Assembly (NCBI RefSeq): GCF_022014495.1
Contig: NZ_JAKLSQ010000001.1
Coordinates: forward strand, 1 to 64,000
Direction: 5' to 3'
Origin: Sandaracinobacteroides sayramensis
Lineage (GTDB): Bacteria > Pseudomonadota > Alphaproteobacteria > Sphingomonadales > Sphingomonadaceae
DNA length: 64,000 nucleotides
A model generated the notes under the pieces. The model was not told the DNA's origin, made no database searches, and saw only the letters and a list, made by a program, of their open reading frames with translations. The stretch's first letter is position 1. Each line of letters starts with the position of its first letter. The translations under genes and the position numbers were made by a program. Positions 1-9,870 of the stretch are shown piece after piece.

Positions 1-911
1 GCGGCCGTCGCCGCCAGGCGCTCGCCGCGCAGCAGACGCGCGCGGCGCTCGCCGCGCTGGGCGCGCAGCGACAGGTCGGCCAGCGTTTCCAGAAGATCCG
101 CCCGCACGGGAACGGCCAGTTCCGCCGCCGCCGTGGGTGTCGGCGCGCGCAGCGCCGAGGCGAAGTCGATCAGCGTCGTGTCCGTTTCATGGCCGACCGC
201 CGAAATCAGCGGGATTCGGCTGGCCGCTGCCGCCCGCACCACCACCTCTTCGTTGAAGGCCATCAGATCCTCGATCGAACCGCCGCCGCGCGCCACGATC
301 ATGAGGTCCGGCCGGCGGCCGTCCGGCATGGCGTTGAAGCCGGCGATGGCGGCCGCGATCTTTGCCGCTGCCCCATCGCCCTGCACCGGCACCGGCCACA
401 GCGTGACGCGGCGCGGGAAACGGTCCTGCAGGCGGTGCAGGATGTCGCGGATGACCGCCCCTTGCGGCGAGGAGACCACGCCGATGTGCGTGGGGAGGAA
501 GGGGCGCTTCGGTTTCGCCGCCCGGTCGAACAGGCCCTCGGCCTCCAGCCGCCGCCGACGCTCCTCGATCTGCTTCAGCAGCGCGCCGACGCCGGCCACC
601 TCCATCCGCTCCACGACAAGCTGGTAGCGCGAGGATTTGGGATAGCCGGAGAGCTTCCCCGTCGCGATCACTTCCAGCCCGTCTTCCGGGCGGAACGGCA
701 GGCGCTGCAGATTGCCCTTCCAGATCACGCTGGCGAGGACGGCGTCCGCGTCTTTCAGATCGAAATAGCCGTGGCCCGAGGCATAGGCCTTGAAGCCGGA
801 AATCTCGCCGCGCACGCGCACGAGGGAAAAGCGGTCCTCCAGCGTGCGGCGCACGCTCTGCGCCAGTTCCGAGACGGAGAATTCGGGAATGTTGGGCGCG
901 GTGGAGGCCAT
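1..911 (-). CDS. xseA: Exodeoxyribonuclease VII large subunit (partial, C-terminus beyond left edge)
   Basis: Large subunit of exonuclease VII, which degrades single-stranded DNA to oligonucleotides together with XseB in the cytoplasm. The reverse strand reads from ATG at 911 as [20 protein letters not shown], followed by an OB-fold DNA-binding domain (about residues 10-105, containing GYFDLKD). The start of the catalytic domain follows, with [21 protein letters not shown], then [12 protein letters not shown] and [11 protein letters not shown], which are hallmark XseA motifs. About 303 codons are visible and the frame runs off the left edge, so the coiled-coil C-terminal part is missing here. 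It is transcribed divergently from purD with 72 bp between the starts. Identification is confident. Confidence 0.95.
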   Translation of the reverse strand, partial: MASTAPNIPEFSVSELAQSVRRTLEDRFSLVRVRGEISGFKAYASGHGYFDLKDADAVLASVIWKGNLQRLPFRPEDGLEVIATGKLSGYPKSSRYQLVVERMEVAGVGALLKQIEERRRRLEAEGLFDRAAKPKRPFLPTHIGVVSSPQGAVIRDILHRLQDRFPRRVTLWPVPVQGDGAAAKIAAAIAGFNAMPDGRRPDLMIVARGGGSIEDLMAFNEEVVVRAAAASRIPLISAVGHETDTTLIDFASALRAPTPTAAAELAVPVRADLLETLADLSLRAQRGERRARLLRGERLAATA

Positions 912-983
912 GCGACCGGCATAGCCACAGCCGGCCGGCACTTCAAACCTTCCCTCGCGCCACTCGTCCGCGTAACGGACGCC

Positions 984-2264
984 ATGGCCATCGACATCCT
1001 TCTTCTCGGTTCGGGCGGGCGCGAGCATGCGCTGGCGCTGAAGCTTGCCCAATCGCCCCTTTGCGCCCGGCTGCTGGTGGCGCCCGGAAACCCCGGGATG
1101 GAAAAGCTCGCCACGCTGCTGCCTTCCCTAGACATATTGGACGGCGACGCCGTCGCCGAGTTCGCGCGGGCGAACGGCGTCGGGCTGGTGGTGGTCGGCC
1201 CGGAAGCGCCGCTGGCGGCCGGCGTGGCCGACGCGCTGAACGCGGCCGGCATTCCCGTGTTCGGGCCCAGCGCCGCCGCCGCCCGGCTGGAAGCCTCCAA
1301 GGCCTTCACCAAGGCGCTTTGCGACGAGGCCGATATTCCCACCGCCCGCTACCGGCGCTTCGATGGGCTGGAGCCGGCGCTCGCCTACAGCAACGCCCAT
1401 GCGCTGCCGGTGGTGGTGAAGGCCGACGGGCTGGCGGCCGGCAAGGGCGTGACGGTGGCCGCCACCCATGCGGAGGCGGAAGCGGTGCTGCGCGAACTTT
1501 TCGCCGAACCGGGCGCCGAAGTGGTGATCGAGGAATGTCTGGTGGGCGAGGAGGTCAGCTTCTTCGTGCTGGCCGACGGCAGGACCGCCCTGCCCCTGCT
1601 GGCTGCGCAGGACCATAAGCGGGTCGGCGATGGGGACAGCGGGCCGAACACCGGCGGCATGGGCGCCTATGCCCCGGCGCGCGTGTTCACGCCCGAACTG
1701 CAGGCCCGCGCCATGGCGGACATCATCGAGCCGACGCTGGCCGCCATGGCCGCGCGCGGAACGCCGTTCACCGGCGTGCTGTTCTGCGGGCTGATGCTGA
1801 CGGCCGACGGCCCGAAGCTGATCGAATATAATGTCCGCTTCGGAGACCCGGAGTGCCAGGTGCTGATGGCCCTCATGGAAAGCGATCTGGCGGAAATCCT
1901 GCTGGCCGGGGCGCAGGGGCGGCTGCACACGGTCGAGGCGCGGTGGAAGCCGGAAGTGGCCGCCGTGGTGGTGGTGGCCGCCCGGGGCTACCCCGGAACG
2001 CCGGCGAAGGGCGGGCTGATCGACGGGCTGGACGAGGCCGGGGCGACGGGCGCCACCATATTGCAGGCCGGCACCTCGCGCGATGCCGAAGGCCGGCTGA
2101 TCGCCAGCGGCGGGCGCGTTCTGGGCGTCGTCGGCACCGGGCCGACCGTCGCCGCCGCCACCGGGCAGGCCTATGCGGCAATCAAAAGCATCAGCTTCGC
2201 GGACGGCTTCTGTCGGGCAGATATCGGCTGGCGTGAAATCGCCCGGGAACGGGCCGCAAGCTAG
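984..2264 (+). CDS. purD: Phosphoribosylamine--glycine ligase (GAR synthetase)
   Basis: Second step of de novo purine synthesis: ATP-dependent joining of glycine to phosphoribosylamine. The protein has 426 residues, the usual PurD length. It begins [20 protein letters not shown], the N-terminal PurD domain. It continues with an ATP-grasp domain ([66 protein letters not shown]) and the C-terminal domain with [14 protein letters not shown]. The frame is open far upstream, but homology begins at the ATG at 984, so the longer version is rejected. It stands alone, divergent from xseA, with the kinase-like gene 36 bp downstream. Confidence 0.97.
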   Translation: MAIDILLLGSGGREHALALKLAQSPLCARLLVAPGNPGMEKLATLLPSLDILDGDAVAEFARANGVGLVVVGPEAPLAAGVADALNAAGIPVFGPSAAAARLEASKAFTKALCDEADIPTARYRRFDGLEPALAYSNAHALPVVVKADGLAAGKGVTVAATHAEAEAVLRELFAEPGAEVVIEECLVGEEVSFFVLADGRTALPLLAAQDHKRVGDGDSGPNTGGMGAYAPARVFTPELQARAMADIIEPTLAAMAARGTPFTGVLFCGLMLTADGPKLIEYNVRFGDPECQVLMALMESDLAEILLAGAQGRLHTVEARWKPEVAAVVVVAARGYPGTPAKGGLIDGLDEAGATGATILQAGTSRDAEGRLIASGGRVLGVVGTGPTVAAATGQAYAAIKSISFADGFCRADIGWREIARERAAS

Positions 2265-2306
2265 CTCGCCCGCGAAACCGGCGCGGGCAAATGGGAGAAT
2301 ATGGGA

Positions 2307-3392
2307 ATGTCCAGCCGCCAGGAGCAGTTTTCCGGCACCACCGAAGTCCGGGAGGGCGCCCGTTTCGATGAAGCGGCGCTGGAGCGCTGGATGCGCGGCA
2401 ATGTCCGAGGCTTTGAAGGCCCGCTGGAGGTGCGGCAGTTCAAGGGCGGCCAATCCAACCCCACCTACAAGCTGGTGACGCCCGGCCGCTCCTATGTGCT
2501 GCGCCGCAAGCCGCCGGGGCAGCTGCTGAAATCCGCCCATGCCGTCGACCGGGAATATCGGGTGATCACCGCGCTGTTCGCGCAAGGCTTTCCCGTCGCC
2601 GAGAGCTTCGGCCTCTGCACCGACGAAAGCGTGATCGGCACCTGGTTCTATGTGATGGAGAATGTGGACGGGCGCATCATCTGGGACGGCAGCTTCCCCG
2701 ATGTGCCGACCGCGGACCGCCGCCGCTATTTCGAGGCGATGAACGACACCATCGCGCATCTGCACAGCATCGATCCGGTGAAGGCCGGTCTGGAGGATTT
2801 CGGCAAGCCGGGGAATTATTTCACGCGGCAGATCGGCCGCTGGTCGCAGCAGTATCTGGACGATAGCGAGGCCGGGCGCGTGCCGGAAATGGACCGGCTG
2901 GTGGAATGGCTGCCGGCCAACATCCCGGGCGGGGACGAGAGCGCCATCGTCCATGGCGACTATCGCTGCGACAACATGATCTTCCACCCGACCGAGCCGA
3001 AGGTGCTGGCGGTGCTGGACTGGGAGCTTTCGACGCTTGGCCACCCGCTGGCGGATTTTTCCTATCATCTGATGATGTACCGCATGCCGGCCATGGGCAC
3101 GGTCGGCCTGTCGGAAGTGAATCTGGCGGAAATGAACATCCCGAGCGAGGCGGACTATATCGAGCGCTACTGCCGGACGGTGGGCCGCGATCCGCTGGAA
3201 GTGACGGCGAACATGGACTTCTATGTCGCCTACAACATGTTCCGGCTTGCCGCGATCCTGCACGGGATCAAGGGGCGCGTGCTCCGTGGAAACGCCAGCA
3301 ACGCCCATGCGAAGGCGATGGCGGCCAATGTCGAGCCGCTGGCGAAGCTGGCCTGGGCGCAGGCGCTGAAAGGCGGCGCCAGCCAGGTTTGA
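2307..3392 (+). CDS. Phosphotransferase family protein (APH/ACAD10-like kinase fold)
   Basis: Aminoglycoside-phosphotransferase-fold protein of the ACAD10/11-associated type, often linked to acyl-CoA metabolism rather than drug resistance. Visible kinase-fold elements are a nucleotide-binding region (QFKGGQSNPTYKLVT, YVLRRKPPG), the catalytic loop IVHGDYRCDNMIFHP (HGDxxxxN, about residue 216) and the metal-binding VLAVLDWELSTLGHPLAD. ATG codons lie at 2301 and 2307. The GGGAG at 2293-2297 is spaced well only for 2307, so that start is preferred, giving 361 residues. The stop codon TGA (3390-3392) lies inside the left terminal repeat of a dispersed element. The substrate cannot be told from sequence. 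Confidence 0.85.
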   Translation: MSSRQEQFSGTTEVREGARFDEAALERWMRGNVRGFEGPLEVRQFKGGQSNPTYKLVTPGRSYVLRRKPPGQLLKSAHAVDREYRVITALFAQGFPVAESFGLCTDESVIGTWFYVMENVDGRIIWDGSFPDVPTADRRRYFEAMNDTIAHLHSIDPVKAGLEDFGKPGNYFTRQIGRWSQQYLDDSEAGRVPEMDRLVEWLPANIPGGDESAIVHGDYRCDNMIFHPTEPKVLAVLDWELSTLGHPLADFSYHLMMYRMPAMGTVGLSEVNLAEMNIPSEADYIERYCRTVGRDPLEVTANMDFYVAYNMFRLAAILHGIKGRVLRGNASNAHAKAMAANVEPLAKLAWAQALKGGASQV

Positions 3393-3546
3393 GGACCCAT
3401 GGAAGCAATTGATCTATTTTCCGTCATCCCGGGCTTGACCCGGGATCCCGCTTCTTGCCCGCCGGTCGGAAAGCTGGACCCCGGGTCAAGCCCGGGGTGA
3501 CGGAGAGGAACCGGGGTGGCGAAGGGGGACAGGAGCCCCCAACCTA
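3384..3546. repeat. Dispersed palindromic element, copy 1 (MITE-like, long form)
   Basis: About 163 bp. Two inward-facing core arms (GTCATCCCGGGCTTGACCC from 3423 and its inverse ending at 3501) are enclosed by outer flanks resembling those at 16884, 33057 and 47969. The left end CAGGTTTGAGGACCCAT and right end AGGAGCCCCCAACCTAG form an imperfect terminal inverted repeat. The left end contains the stop of the upstream kinase gene, and the right end contains the stop of the convergent membrane-protein gene. No coding potential is seen. The arms can form hairpins that could end transcription. Confidence 0.8.
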
Positions 3547-3948
3547 GCGCGGCCCTCGATCGGGGGTGGTTTGCCCTGCGCCGGCCTCCCCCGGGTCGGA
3601 AACCTTCTTGAAACGGATTTCGCCGTCCAGCGCCGGCTCGCGATAGGCCATTTCGGCATAGGGGTTGGATTGCTGGACCGCCTTTTCCGCCCGGTTCACC
3701 AGCCAGGCCACCAGCCCCAGCACGGCGAGGCCCAGCAGCCAGCCGGCGACCACCAGCCATTGCGCCAGGCCGCCCGCCAGCGACAGCCCGTCGGCCAGCC
3801 ACTGCGTCGTCGAAGGATCGGCGTCGAACCAGCGCGTCACGCGCACCACGGCCGCGCCTCCGGCGCCGGCCAGCGAATAGAACAGCCAGGCCAGCGCCGA
3901 CCAGATCAGGCCCAGCACCGCCAGCACGACCCAAAGCACCTGCCTCAT
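3544..3948 (-). CDS. Small predicted inner-membrane protein, two helices
   Basis: 134-residue protein that I do not recognise as a named family. It has an N-terminal hydrophobic segment (residues about 4-30, QVLWVVLAVLGLIWSALAWL). A second one lies at about 66-85 (LVVAGWLLGLAVLGLVAWLV), followed by a polar, probably cytoplasmic tail. Its ATG overlaps the stop of the upstream CNNM/CBS gene as ATGA, so the two are translationally coupled and may work together. Its TAG stop lies within the right end of a dispersed palindromic element. A role in ion transport with its partner is only inferred from the coupling. Confidence 0.7.
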   Translation of the reverse strand: MRQVLWVVLAVLGLIWSALAWLFYSLAGAGGAAVVRVTRWFDADPSTTQWLADGLSLAGGLAQWLVVAGWLLGLAVLGLVAWLVNRAEKAVQQSNPYAEMAYREPALDGEIRFKKVSDPGEAGAGQTTPDRGPR

Positions 3949-5243
3949 TGCGCCTCCAACCTCGAAACCAGCAGCTTGTCGATCTTGCGGCCGTCCATGT
4001 CGATCACCTCGAAGCGGAAGCCGTGGATTTCGAAGCTCTCGCCCGTCGCGGGGATATGTTCAAGCTCGGCCAGCGCGAAGCCGGCGACCGTCTGATAATC
4101 CCGCTCCTCGTCCAGCACGAAGCCCAGTTTTTCCGCCAGTTCGTCGGCCGGCAGGCTGCCGGAGATCAGCCAGCTTCCATCCACCCGCTCGACGATCGCC
4201 GGATCGTGGACATCGTCCATGTCGGAGCGGAACTCCCCGGCGATCGCCGCCAGCAGGTCGGCGGGAGTCACCACGCCTTCGAAATGGCCATATTCGTCGA
4301 TCACCACCGCCATCGGCACATCGGCGTCGCGCAGGACCGAAAGCACGACCGTCGCATCCGCGACATCGGGCACCACCGGCGCCTGGCGGACGAGGGCCTT
4401 CAGTTGCAGCGGGCGCCCCTCCAGCAGCGCCGCCAGCGCGTCGCGCGCCTGCACCACGCCCAGGATATGGTCGATTGTGCCTTCCGCCACCACCAGCCGC
4501 GTGTGCGGGGTGGAAATCAGCCGGGCGCGCACCGCCTCGTCCGGGGCGGAGGCGTCCAGCCAGTCCACCTCGCGCCGGGGTGTCATCACCCCGCGCACCT
4601 GCCGGTCGGCGAGGCGCATGATGCCCGAGATCAGCTCGCGCTCTTCCCCCTCGATCACGCCGGCCTGCTCGGCCTCCTGCACCACATGGCGCAGTTCCTC
4701 CTCGGTCACGCCATTGTCGGCTTCGCGGTTTATCCGCAGCAGCCGGAAGATGAGCGAGGTGGAGGCGTCGAGGAAGCTGACGAAGGGGCTGGTGATGCGG
4801 GTCACCATTTCCATGATCGGCGCGACGACGACGGCGATCCGCTCCGGCGCGCGCAGCGCCAGCTGCTTCGGCACCAGTTCGCCGATGATGAGCGACAGAT
4901 AGGTGACGACGACGATCACCAGCGCGAAACCCAGCTCGTTCGCCCAGTCGGCCGGGACTCCGGCCGCCGCGAGGATGTCGGCCGTCGGCTTCGCCAGGCT
5001 GGCGCCCGAGAAGGCGCCGTTCGCCACGCCGACCAGCGTGATTCCGATCTGCACGGCGGAAAGGAAACGGCCCTGTTCCGCCTGCAGGCGAAGGGCGGTG
5101 GCGGCGCCGCGCACATTGGCCCGCTGCATCACGGCAAGGCGCGGCTTGCGCGCGGAGACGATGGCGAGTTCGGCTCCGGCAAAGAAGCCGTTGAGCGCGA
5201 TCAGGCCGAGGATGATCGCGACGTCGGTCCAGGGTAAGCCCAT
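3945..5243 (-). CDS. Hemolysin/CorC-type membrane protein (CNNM + CBS pair + CorC_HlyC)
   Basis: 432-residue protein of the HlyC/CorC family, connected in other bacteria with magnesium and cobalt efflux or tolerance. An N-terminal CNNM transmembrane domain (about residues 1-190) begins MGLPWTDVAIILGLIALNGF and includes the typical FFAGAELAIVSARKPRL. A CBS pair follows (about 205-330, with GVMTPRREVDWLD and VIDEYGHFEGVVTPADLLAAI), then a C-terminal CorC_HlyC domain (about 340-430). ATG at 5243 was chosen because the family's membrane helix begins right there; an upstream start at 5282 adds 13 atypical residues. Its stop overlaps the next start (ATGA). Confidence 0.9.
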   Translation of the reverse strand: MGLPWTDVAIILGLIALNGFFAGAELAIVSARKPRLAVMQRANVRGAATALRLQAEQGRFLSAVQIGITLVGVANGAFSGASLAKPTADILAAAGVPADWANELGFALVIVVVTYLSLIIGELVPKQLALRAPERIAVVVAPIMEMVTRITSPFVSFLDASTSLIFRLLRINREADNGVTEEELRHVVQEAEQAGVIEGEERELISGIMRLADRQVRGVMTPRREVDWLDASAPDEAVRARLISTPHTRLVVAEGTIDHILGVVQARDALAALLEGRPLQLKALVRQAPVVPDVADATVVLSVLRDADVPMAVVIDEYGHFEGVVTPADLLAAIAGEFRSDMDDVHDPAIVERVDGSWLISGSLPADELAEKLGFVLDEERDYQTVAGFALAELEHIPATGESFEIHGFRFEVIDMDGRKIDKLLVSRLEAQ

Positions 5244-5308
5244 GATGGGACCGCTATGCCGGGAAGCCCGGCTGAAGCGCAAGCACGCATTTCTTGGGAG
5301 AGGGGGCC

Positions 5309-5458
5309 GGTTCGAATTGAAACCCGCGCTCCGTCACTCCGGGCTTGACCCGGGGTCCGGCTTTCTTTCTCCGGCGCCGCGCCTGAAGAGAAGCTGGGCC
5401 CCGGGTCAAGCCCGGGGTGACGAGGAGGGGTGGCAGGCGCCGACCACAAACTCGAACC
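5309..5458. repeat. Dispersed palindromic element, copy 2 (variant ends)
   Basis: Same two inward-facing core arms as the other copies: left arm from 5333 (GTCACTCCGGGCTTGACCC), right arm ending at 5421 (GGGTCAAGCCCGGGGTGAC). The outer flanks differ and instead form a short inverted pair GGTTCGAATT (5309-5318) and AACTCGAACC (5449-5458). It sits between the divergent CNNM gene and the OmpA-type lipoprotein gene. It may be a different subfamily or a copy whose ends have changed. Confidence 0.65.
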
Positions 5459-5594
5459 GACGCGCCCGCTTTCTCCGCAAACAGTTTGCGTTTGTCCGCC
5501 ATCGGGTTAAGCATGGCGCAAGCCCGCCTGTACGAATGGCGCCCCGTAAGGCGCGCCACGTCGGCGTTGCTGGGGACTACAGGAGGATCAGGCC
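5459..5594 (+). promoter_or_regulatory. Upstream region of the OmpA-type lipoprotein gene, with a 13-bp palindrome
   Basis: A perfect palindrome GCAAACAGTTTGC lies at 5477-5489. It overlaps a weak promoter-like pair TTGCGT (5486-5491), 16 bp, TAAGCA (5508-5513). The palindrome could be an operator. A strong ribosome-binding site AGGAGG (5581-5586) stands 8 bp before ATG 5595. Promoter assignment is tentative. Confidence 0.35.
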
Positions 5595-6287
5595 ATGGCC
5601 ACCGTCCAATATGCTTCGAAATCAAAGCTTCTCATCGCGGGCGCGCTTGCGGCGCTCATCGTCACCACCGGCTGCACCACCGATCCGGTCACCGGGCAGC
5701 AGTCGCTTTCGCGCGGCGGCAAGGGCGCGCTGGCCGGCGGCGTCGGCGGCGCGCTGCTGGGCGGCCTGATCGGCGGCAACACCGGGGCGCTGATCGGCGC
5801 GGGCGTCGGCTCGATCGCCGGCGGCGGAATCGGCTCCTACATGGACAAGCAGGAAAGGGCGTTGCGCGAGGCGACCGCCGGCACCGACATCCAGGTGGAA
5901 CGGCAGGGCGACGAGATCAAGCTGGTCTTCCCCGACACCATCACCTTCGATTTCAACTCGGCGGTGGTGAAGCCGGAAATGCGCGGCGAACTGGAGCAGG
6001 TGGCGAAGGTTCTGAACCAATATCCCTCCACCGTGATCGGCGTCTTCGGGCACACCGACAATGTCGGCTCCGCCGAAGTGAACCAGCGCCTGTCGCAGCA
6101 GCGGGCGGAATCGGTCGCCGGCACGTTGGAGACCTTCGGCGTCCACCGCGCGCGGATGCAGGTGCGCGGCTTCGGCTACACCCAGCCGGTCGCCTCCAAC
6201 GACACGCCCGAAGGCCGGGCGCAGAACCGCCGCGTGGAACTGCGCATCATCCCGGTCAGCCAGGAGCAGATGCAGCAGCATCAGTAA
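5595..6287 (+). CDS. OmpA-family peptidoglycan-binding lipoprotein with glycine zipper (YiaD-like)
   Basis: 230-residue outer-membrane lipoprotein. A signal peptide ends in a lipobox at IVTTGC (Cys about residue 27). Next is a glycine-zipper segment (about 42-80, GALAGGVGGALLGGLIGG) that may insert in the membrane. Last is an OmpA C-terminal domain (about 115-222) with DFNSAVVKPEM, GHTDNVGSAEVNQRLSQQRA and GRAQNRRVELRI, the residues that hold diaminopimelate of peptidoglycan. The order of parts matches the YiaD/YfiB type. It likely tethers the outer membrane to the cell wall. It is monocistronic, ending at a strong two-way terminator shared with pheT. Confidence 0.92.
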   Translation: MATVQYASKSKLLIAGALAALIVTTGCTTDPVTGQQSLSRGGKGALAGGVGGALLGGLIGGNTGALIGAGVGSIAGGGIGSYMDKQERALREATAGTDIQVERQGDEIKLVFPDTITFDFNSAVVKPEMRGELEQVAKVLNQYPSTVIGVFGHTDNVGSAEVNQRLSQQRAESVAGTLETFGVHRARMQVRGFGYTQPVASNDTPEGRAQNRRVELRIIPVSQEQMQQHQ

Positions 6288-6302
6288 GGCGCAGGGCCTG
6301 AC

Positions 6303-6340
6303 GGAAAGGGGCGCGGAAGGGAACTTCCGCGCCCCTTTCC
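6303..6340. terminator. Bidirectional intrinsic terminator between the ompA-like gene and pheT
   Basis: Perfect 17-bp stem (6303-6319 with 6324-6340) around a four-base loop GGAA, GC-rich in the middle with AAA/TTT near the outer ends. It lies between two convergent genes (stop at 6287, stop at 6345), so it can end transcription from both sides. Confidence 0.85.
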
Positions 6341-6344
6341 TTTA

Positions 6345-8708
6345 TCAGCCGCGCAAAGTGGCGCCCAGCTTGCCGGCTGCCGCGACGATGGCCCTGGCGA
6401 CGGCTTCGATGTCGGCGTCCGTCAGCGTCTTGTCGAGCGGTTGCAGCGTCACCGCCACCGCTAGGCTCAACTGGCCTTCGGGAACGCCGGCGCCGGCGAA
6501 GCGGTCGAACAATTGCGCGTCGGCGATCAGCGCCTTGTCCGCCCCCTTCACGGCGCGCACCAGCGCTTCGGCCTGCACCGTTTCCGGCACCAGGAAGGCG
6601 AAATCCCGGCGCACGGGTTGCAGCGCCGGCGGCGTGAAGGCCGGGCGGGCGCGCTTCTGGCGGCGCTCGGGGATGGCGTCCAGGAAGATTTCCGCCGCCA
6701 CCGCCCGGTCGAGGTCGCCCAGCACATCCGGGTGCAGTTCCCCGAATTCCGCCAGCACCGCCTTGCCCAGCACCAGCTTCGCCGAGCGGCCGGGGTGATA
6801 GTGGTCGCTCGCCGGCTGCACGGTCTGCAAGCGCTCGACCGGCGCGCCGGCCGCGGCCAGCGCCGCCTGCACTTCCGCTTTCGCGTCGAAGGCGTCGAAG
6901 GCGCGGGCCTTCCCGAAGCGCCAGTCGCGCGGAGTGGCGTCGCCCGCCAGCAGCACCGCCAACGTCGGGCGTTCGCCCTCCGCCAGATAGCGACGCCCAT
7001 GCTGGAACAGGCGCAGGCTCTGGCTGCCGCGGGCCGCATTGCGGCCGGCGGCCGACACCAGCCCCGGCAGCAGCGAGCCGCGCATCACCGCCAGCTCCGC
7101 CGACAGCGGATTGTCGAGCTTCCAGTGACAGCCACCGAATTTCGCCGCCTCGGCCTCGGAAATGAAGCTCCAGGTGATCGCCTCGTCCAGCCCGCGCGCC
7201 GCCATCAGCCGCTTCAGCCGCCGCTCCAGCTTCTGCGCCGGCGTGGCTGTCGGGGCGGCGACGCCGTCCGGGCGCGGCAGCGCCACCGAGCGCACCTTGT
7301 CCAGCCCGTGCAGGCGGACGATTTCCTCGACCAGGTCGGCGGCGCCGTCCACATCGCGGCGCCAGCTTGGCACGGCGACGGCCCAGGGCGCCGCGCCTTC
7401 GGCGACCACGAAGCCCAGCTTCTCCAATATGGCGCGCTGCTCGGCCTCGGGCACGTCCAGCCCGCCCAGCGCCAGCGTCCGCGCCGGATCGAAGCCGACG
7501 GTCTTTTCCGCCAGCGGCGGCTCGCCCGCCTTCAGGATTTCCGAAGCCGTGCCGCCGCACAGCTCCACAATCATCGCCACCGCAAGGTCGAGGCCGGGCT
7601 CGACGAAGGCCGGATCCACCCCGCGCTCGAAGCGCGAGCGGGCGTCTGAGGTGAGGCCTAGCGCCCGGCCGGTGGCGCCGATGCGGGCGGGATCGAAATA
7701 CGCCGCCTCCACCAACACGTCGGTGGTGGTTTCCGACACGCCCGAGTCCATCCCGCCCATGATGCCGCCGATGTCATGGACATGGGTATCGTCGGCGATG
7801 ACGGTCATGCTGTCGTCGAGCTCGTAGCTCTTGCCGTTCAGCGCCAGCAGCGTTTCGCCCGGCTTCGCCCGGCGCGCCACCAGCCCGCCCTTCAGCTTCG
7901 CCACATCATAGACGTGCAGCGGCCGGCCGAGCCCGATAGCGAAATAGTTGGTGACATCGACAAGCGCCGAAATCGGCCGCAGCCCGGCGCGGGTGAGAAT
8001 ATCCTGCAGCCATTTCGGCGAAGGACCGTTGCGCACGCCCGCGACGGAGCGGGCGAAGAAGGCCGGGCAGCCTTTGGGATCGTCGGTGCGGACGGGCACG
8101 AGGCTTTCGCCCTGCGCGGCGATGGCCGGCACCACCAGCGGCTTCAGTGTGCCGAGGCCGGCCGCTGCCAGATCGCGGGCGATGCCGTAGACGCCCATGC
8201 AATCCTGCCGGTTAGGCGTGATCGCCACTTCGAACACCGGGTCGTTCAGCCCGGCCCATTCGGCATAGCCCGCGCCCACCGGCGCGTCGGCGGGCAGGTC
8301 GAGGATGCCCTCATGGTCCTCGCCCAGTTGCAGTTCGCGCGCCGAGCACATCATGCCGTTCGATTCGACGCCCCGGATCGCCGCCACCTTCAGCGTGACG
8401 TCGAGGCCGGGCACATAAGCGCCCGGAGAGCCGAACACGCCCAGCAGCCCGGCCCGCGCGTTGGGCGCGCCGCAGACGACCTGCAGCCCCTTGCCGTCTC
8501 CGGTGTCGACGGACAGCACCTGCAGCTTGTCCGCCTGCGGGTGGCGCTCCGCCGTCAGCACCTTGGCGATCACGAAGGGCTTCAGAGCCTCGGCGGGGTT
8601 CTCCAGCGACTCCACTTCCAGCCCCAGCCGGGTCATGGCGTCGGCGAGATCGGTCGCGCTCGCTTCGGTGTCGAGGTAGCGTTTCAGCCAGCTCAGCGGG
8701 AACCTCAT
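6345..8708 (-). CDS. pheT: Phenylalanine--tRNA ligase beta subunit
   Basis: 787-residue beta chain of the alpha2-beta2 enzyme that charges tRNA-Phe, and the editing subunit. It begins [20 protein letters not shown]. Next is an EMAP-type tRNA-binding domain (about 39-150, [20 protein letters not shown]), then B3/B4 editing and B5 domains. The C-terminal ferredoxin-fold anticodon-binding domain (about 695-787) begins near [14 protein letters not shown]. The open frame extends upstream to 9095 but that part is antisense to pheS. ATG 8708 overlaps the pheS stop as ATGA, showing coupling. It ends at the shared terminator 6303-6340. Confidence 0.97.
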   Translation of the reverse strand: MRFPLSWLKRYLDTEASATDLADAMTRLGLEVESLENPAEALKPFVIAKVLTAERHPQADKLQVLSVDTGDGKGLQVVCGAPNARAGLLGVFGSPGAYVPGLDVTLKVAAIRGVESNGMMCSARELQLGEDHEGILDLPADAPVGAGYAEWAGLNDPVFEVAITPNRQDCMGVYGIARDLAAAGLGTLKPLVVPAIAAQGESLVPVRTDDPKGCPAFFARSVAGVRNGPSPKWLQDILTRAGLRPISALVDVTNYFAIGLGRPLHVYDVAKLKGGLVARRAKPGETLLALNGKSYELDDSMTVIADDTHVHDIGGIMGGMDSGVSETTTDVLVEAAYFDPARIGATGRALGLTSDARSRFERGVDPAFVEPGLDLAVAMIVELCGGTASEILKAGEPPLAEKTVGFDPARTLALGGLDVPEAEQRAILEKLGFVVAEGAAPWAVAVPSWRRDVDGAADLVEEIVRLHGLDKVRSVALPRPDGVAAPTATPAQKLERRLKRLMAARGLDEAITWSFISEAEAAKFGGCHWKLDNPLSAELAVMRGSLLPGLVSAAGRNAARGSQSLRLFQHGRRYLAEGERPTLAVLLAGDATPRDWRFGKARAFDAFDAKAEVQAALAAAGAPVERLQTVQPASDHYHPGRSAKLVLGKAVLAEFGELHPDVLGDLDRAVAAEIFLDAIPERRQKRARPAFTPPALQPVRRDFAFLVPETVQAEALVRAVKGADKALIADAQLFDRFAGAGVPEGQLSLAVAVTLQPLDKTLTDADIEAVARAIVAAAGKLGATLRG

Positions 8709-9778
8709 GCGCCCACTCCCGCCGAGAGGGTGGGCACGTCTAGCGAGGCGAAGCCGAAATGCTTCAGCCAGCGGAGGTCGGCGTCGAAGAAGGCGCGCAA
8801 GTCCGTCATCCCATATTTCAGCATGGCGAGGCGGTCGATGCCGCAGCCGAAGGCGAAGCCCTGCCACTCGTTCGGGTCGAGGCCGCAATTGGCGATCACC
8901 TTCGGGTGCACCATCCCCGAGCCGAGGATTTCCAGCCAGCTGGAGGTGCCGCCGACCTTCAGCGTGCCGCCTTCCCAGCTGCAGCCGACATCGACTTCGA
9001 CGCTGGGCTCGGTGAAGGGGAAGAAGCTGGGGCGCAGGCGCAGCGTCACATCGTCCACTTCGAAGAAGGCCTTCACGAAGGTCTCCAGCGTCCATTTCAG
9101 ATGCCCGAGGTGGATTCCCCGGTCGATCACCAGCCCCTCCACCTGGTGGAACATCGGCGTGTGCGTCGCATCCGAGTCCGAGCGATAGACCCGGCCCGGG
9201 GCGATGATCCGGAACGGCGGCTTGCCCGCCATCATCGTGCGGATCTGCACCGGCGAGGTGTGGGTGCGCAGCACCATCCGCTCGCCGCCTTCGGCCGGCG
9301 TTGCGTAGAAGGTGTCGTGCATGGCGCGGGCCGGATGTTCCGGCGGGATGTTGAGGGCGGTGAAATTGTGCCAGTCGCTCTCGATCTCCGGGCCTTCCGC
9401 CACCGCGAAGCCGAGGTCGGCGAAGATTTCCGACAGTTCGTCCATCACCTGCGAGATCGGGTGCACCGTGCCGGAGAGCAGCGGCGAGGACGGCAGGGAG
9501 AGATCCTGCCGTTCCGACGCGAGGCGGGCGCTAAGCGCCGCCTTGCCGAGTTCGGTCTTCTTCGCTTCCAGCGCCGCCGACACCTCCTCGCGCAGCGCCT
9601 GATAAACAGGCGCCACCTTCAGCCGCTCGTCCGGCGCCAGGCCGCCAAGGCCCTTCATCAACTGGCTGATGGAGCCGGATTTCCCAAGCGCCGCCACGCG
9701 CACCGCCTCCAGCGCCTCGGGCGTCTGGGCGGCGTCGATGCTCGCAAGCGTTTCGCCGCGAAGGGCGTCGGTTGTCAC
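8705..9778 (-). CDS. pheS: Phenylalanine--tRNA ligase alpha subunit
   Basis: 357-residue catalytic subunit of phenylalanyl-tRNA synthetase. There is an N-terminal coiled-coil (about 1-95), then the class II core. Core motifs seen are [41 protein letters not shown]-like [34 protein letters not shown] and the C-terminal [14 protein letters not shown] (motif 3). The start is GTG at 9778. pheT follows with a four-base overlap. The gene lies 153 bp downstream of rplT with a hairpin terminator between, so it may have its own promoter or be attenuated. Confidence 0.97.
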   Translation of the reverse strand: MTTDALRGETLASIDAAQTPEALEAVRVAALGKSGSISQLMKGLGGLAPDERLKVAPVYQALREEVSAALEAKKTELGKAALSARLASERQDLSLPSSPLLSGTVHPISQVMDELSEIFADLGFAVAEGPEIESDWHNFTALNIPPEHPARAMHDTFYATPAEGGERMVLRTHTSPVQIRTMMAGKPPFRIIAPGRVYRSDSDATHTPMFHQVEGLVIDRGIHLGHLKWTLETFVKAFFEVDDVTLRLRPSFFPFTEPSVEVDVGCSWEGGTLKVGGTSSWLEILGSGMVHPKVIANCGLDPNEWQGFAFGCGIDRLAMLKYGMTDLRAFFDADLRWLKHFGFASLDVPTLSAGVGA

Positions 9779-9870
9779 TTCTGCTCGTCCTTATGCTTGT
9801 CCGCCCGGCGGGTTAGCGGGCGGCCTTCGAAAAGGCAAAGGGGGTGAACTGAAAAGGGGGGGCTGAAACG

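Noticed and set aside
189-983. Upstream extension of the purD frame
   Set aside because: It is antisense to xseA and unlike any PurD N-terminus.
2307-3392. Aminoglycoside resistance gene
   Set aside because: The fold is APH-like, but the sequence style is that of the ACAD10-type family with no resistance context.
3423-3501. Repeat cores considered as rho-independent terminators only
   Set aside because: They may terminate transcription, but shared outer ends and dispersed copies show they are a repeat family, so they are listed as repeats.
8709-9095. Upstream extension of the pheT frame
   Set aside because: It overlaps pheS and lacks similarity to PheT; ATG 8708 with ATGA coupling is clear.
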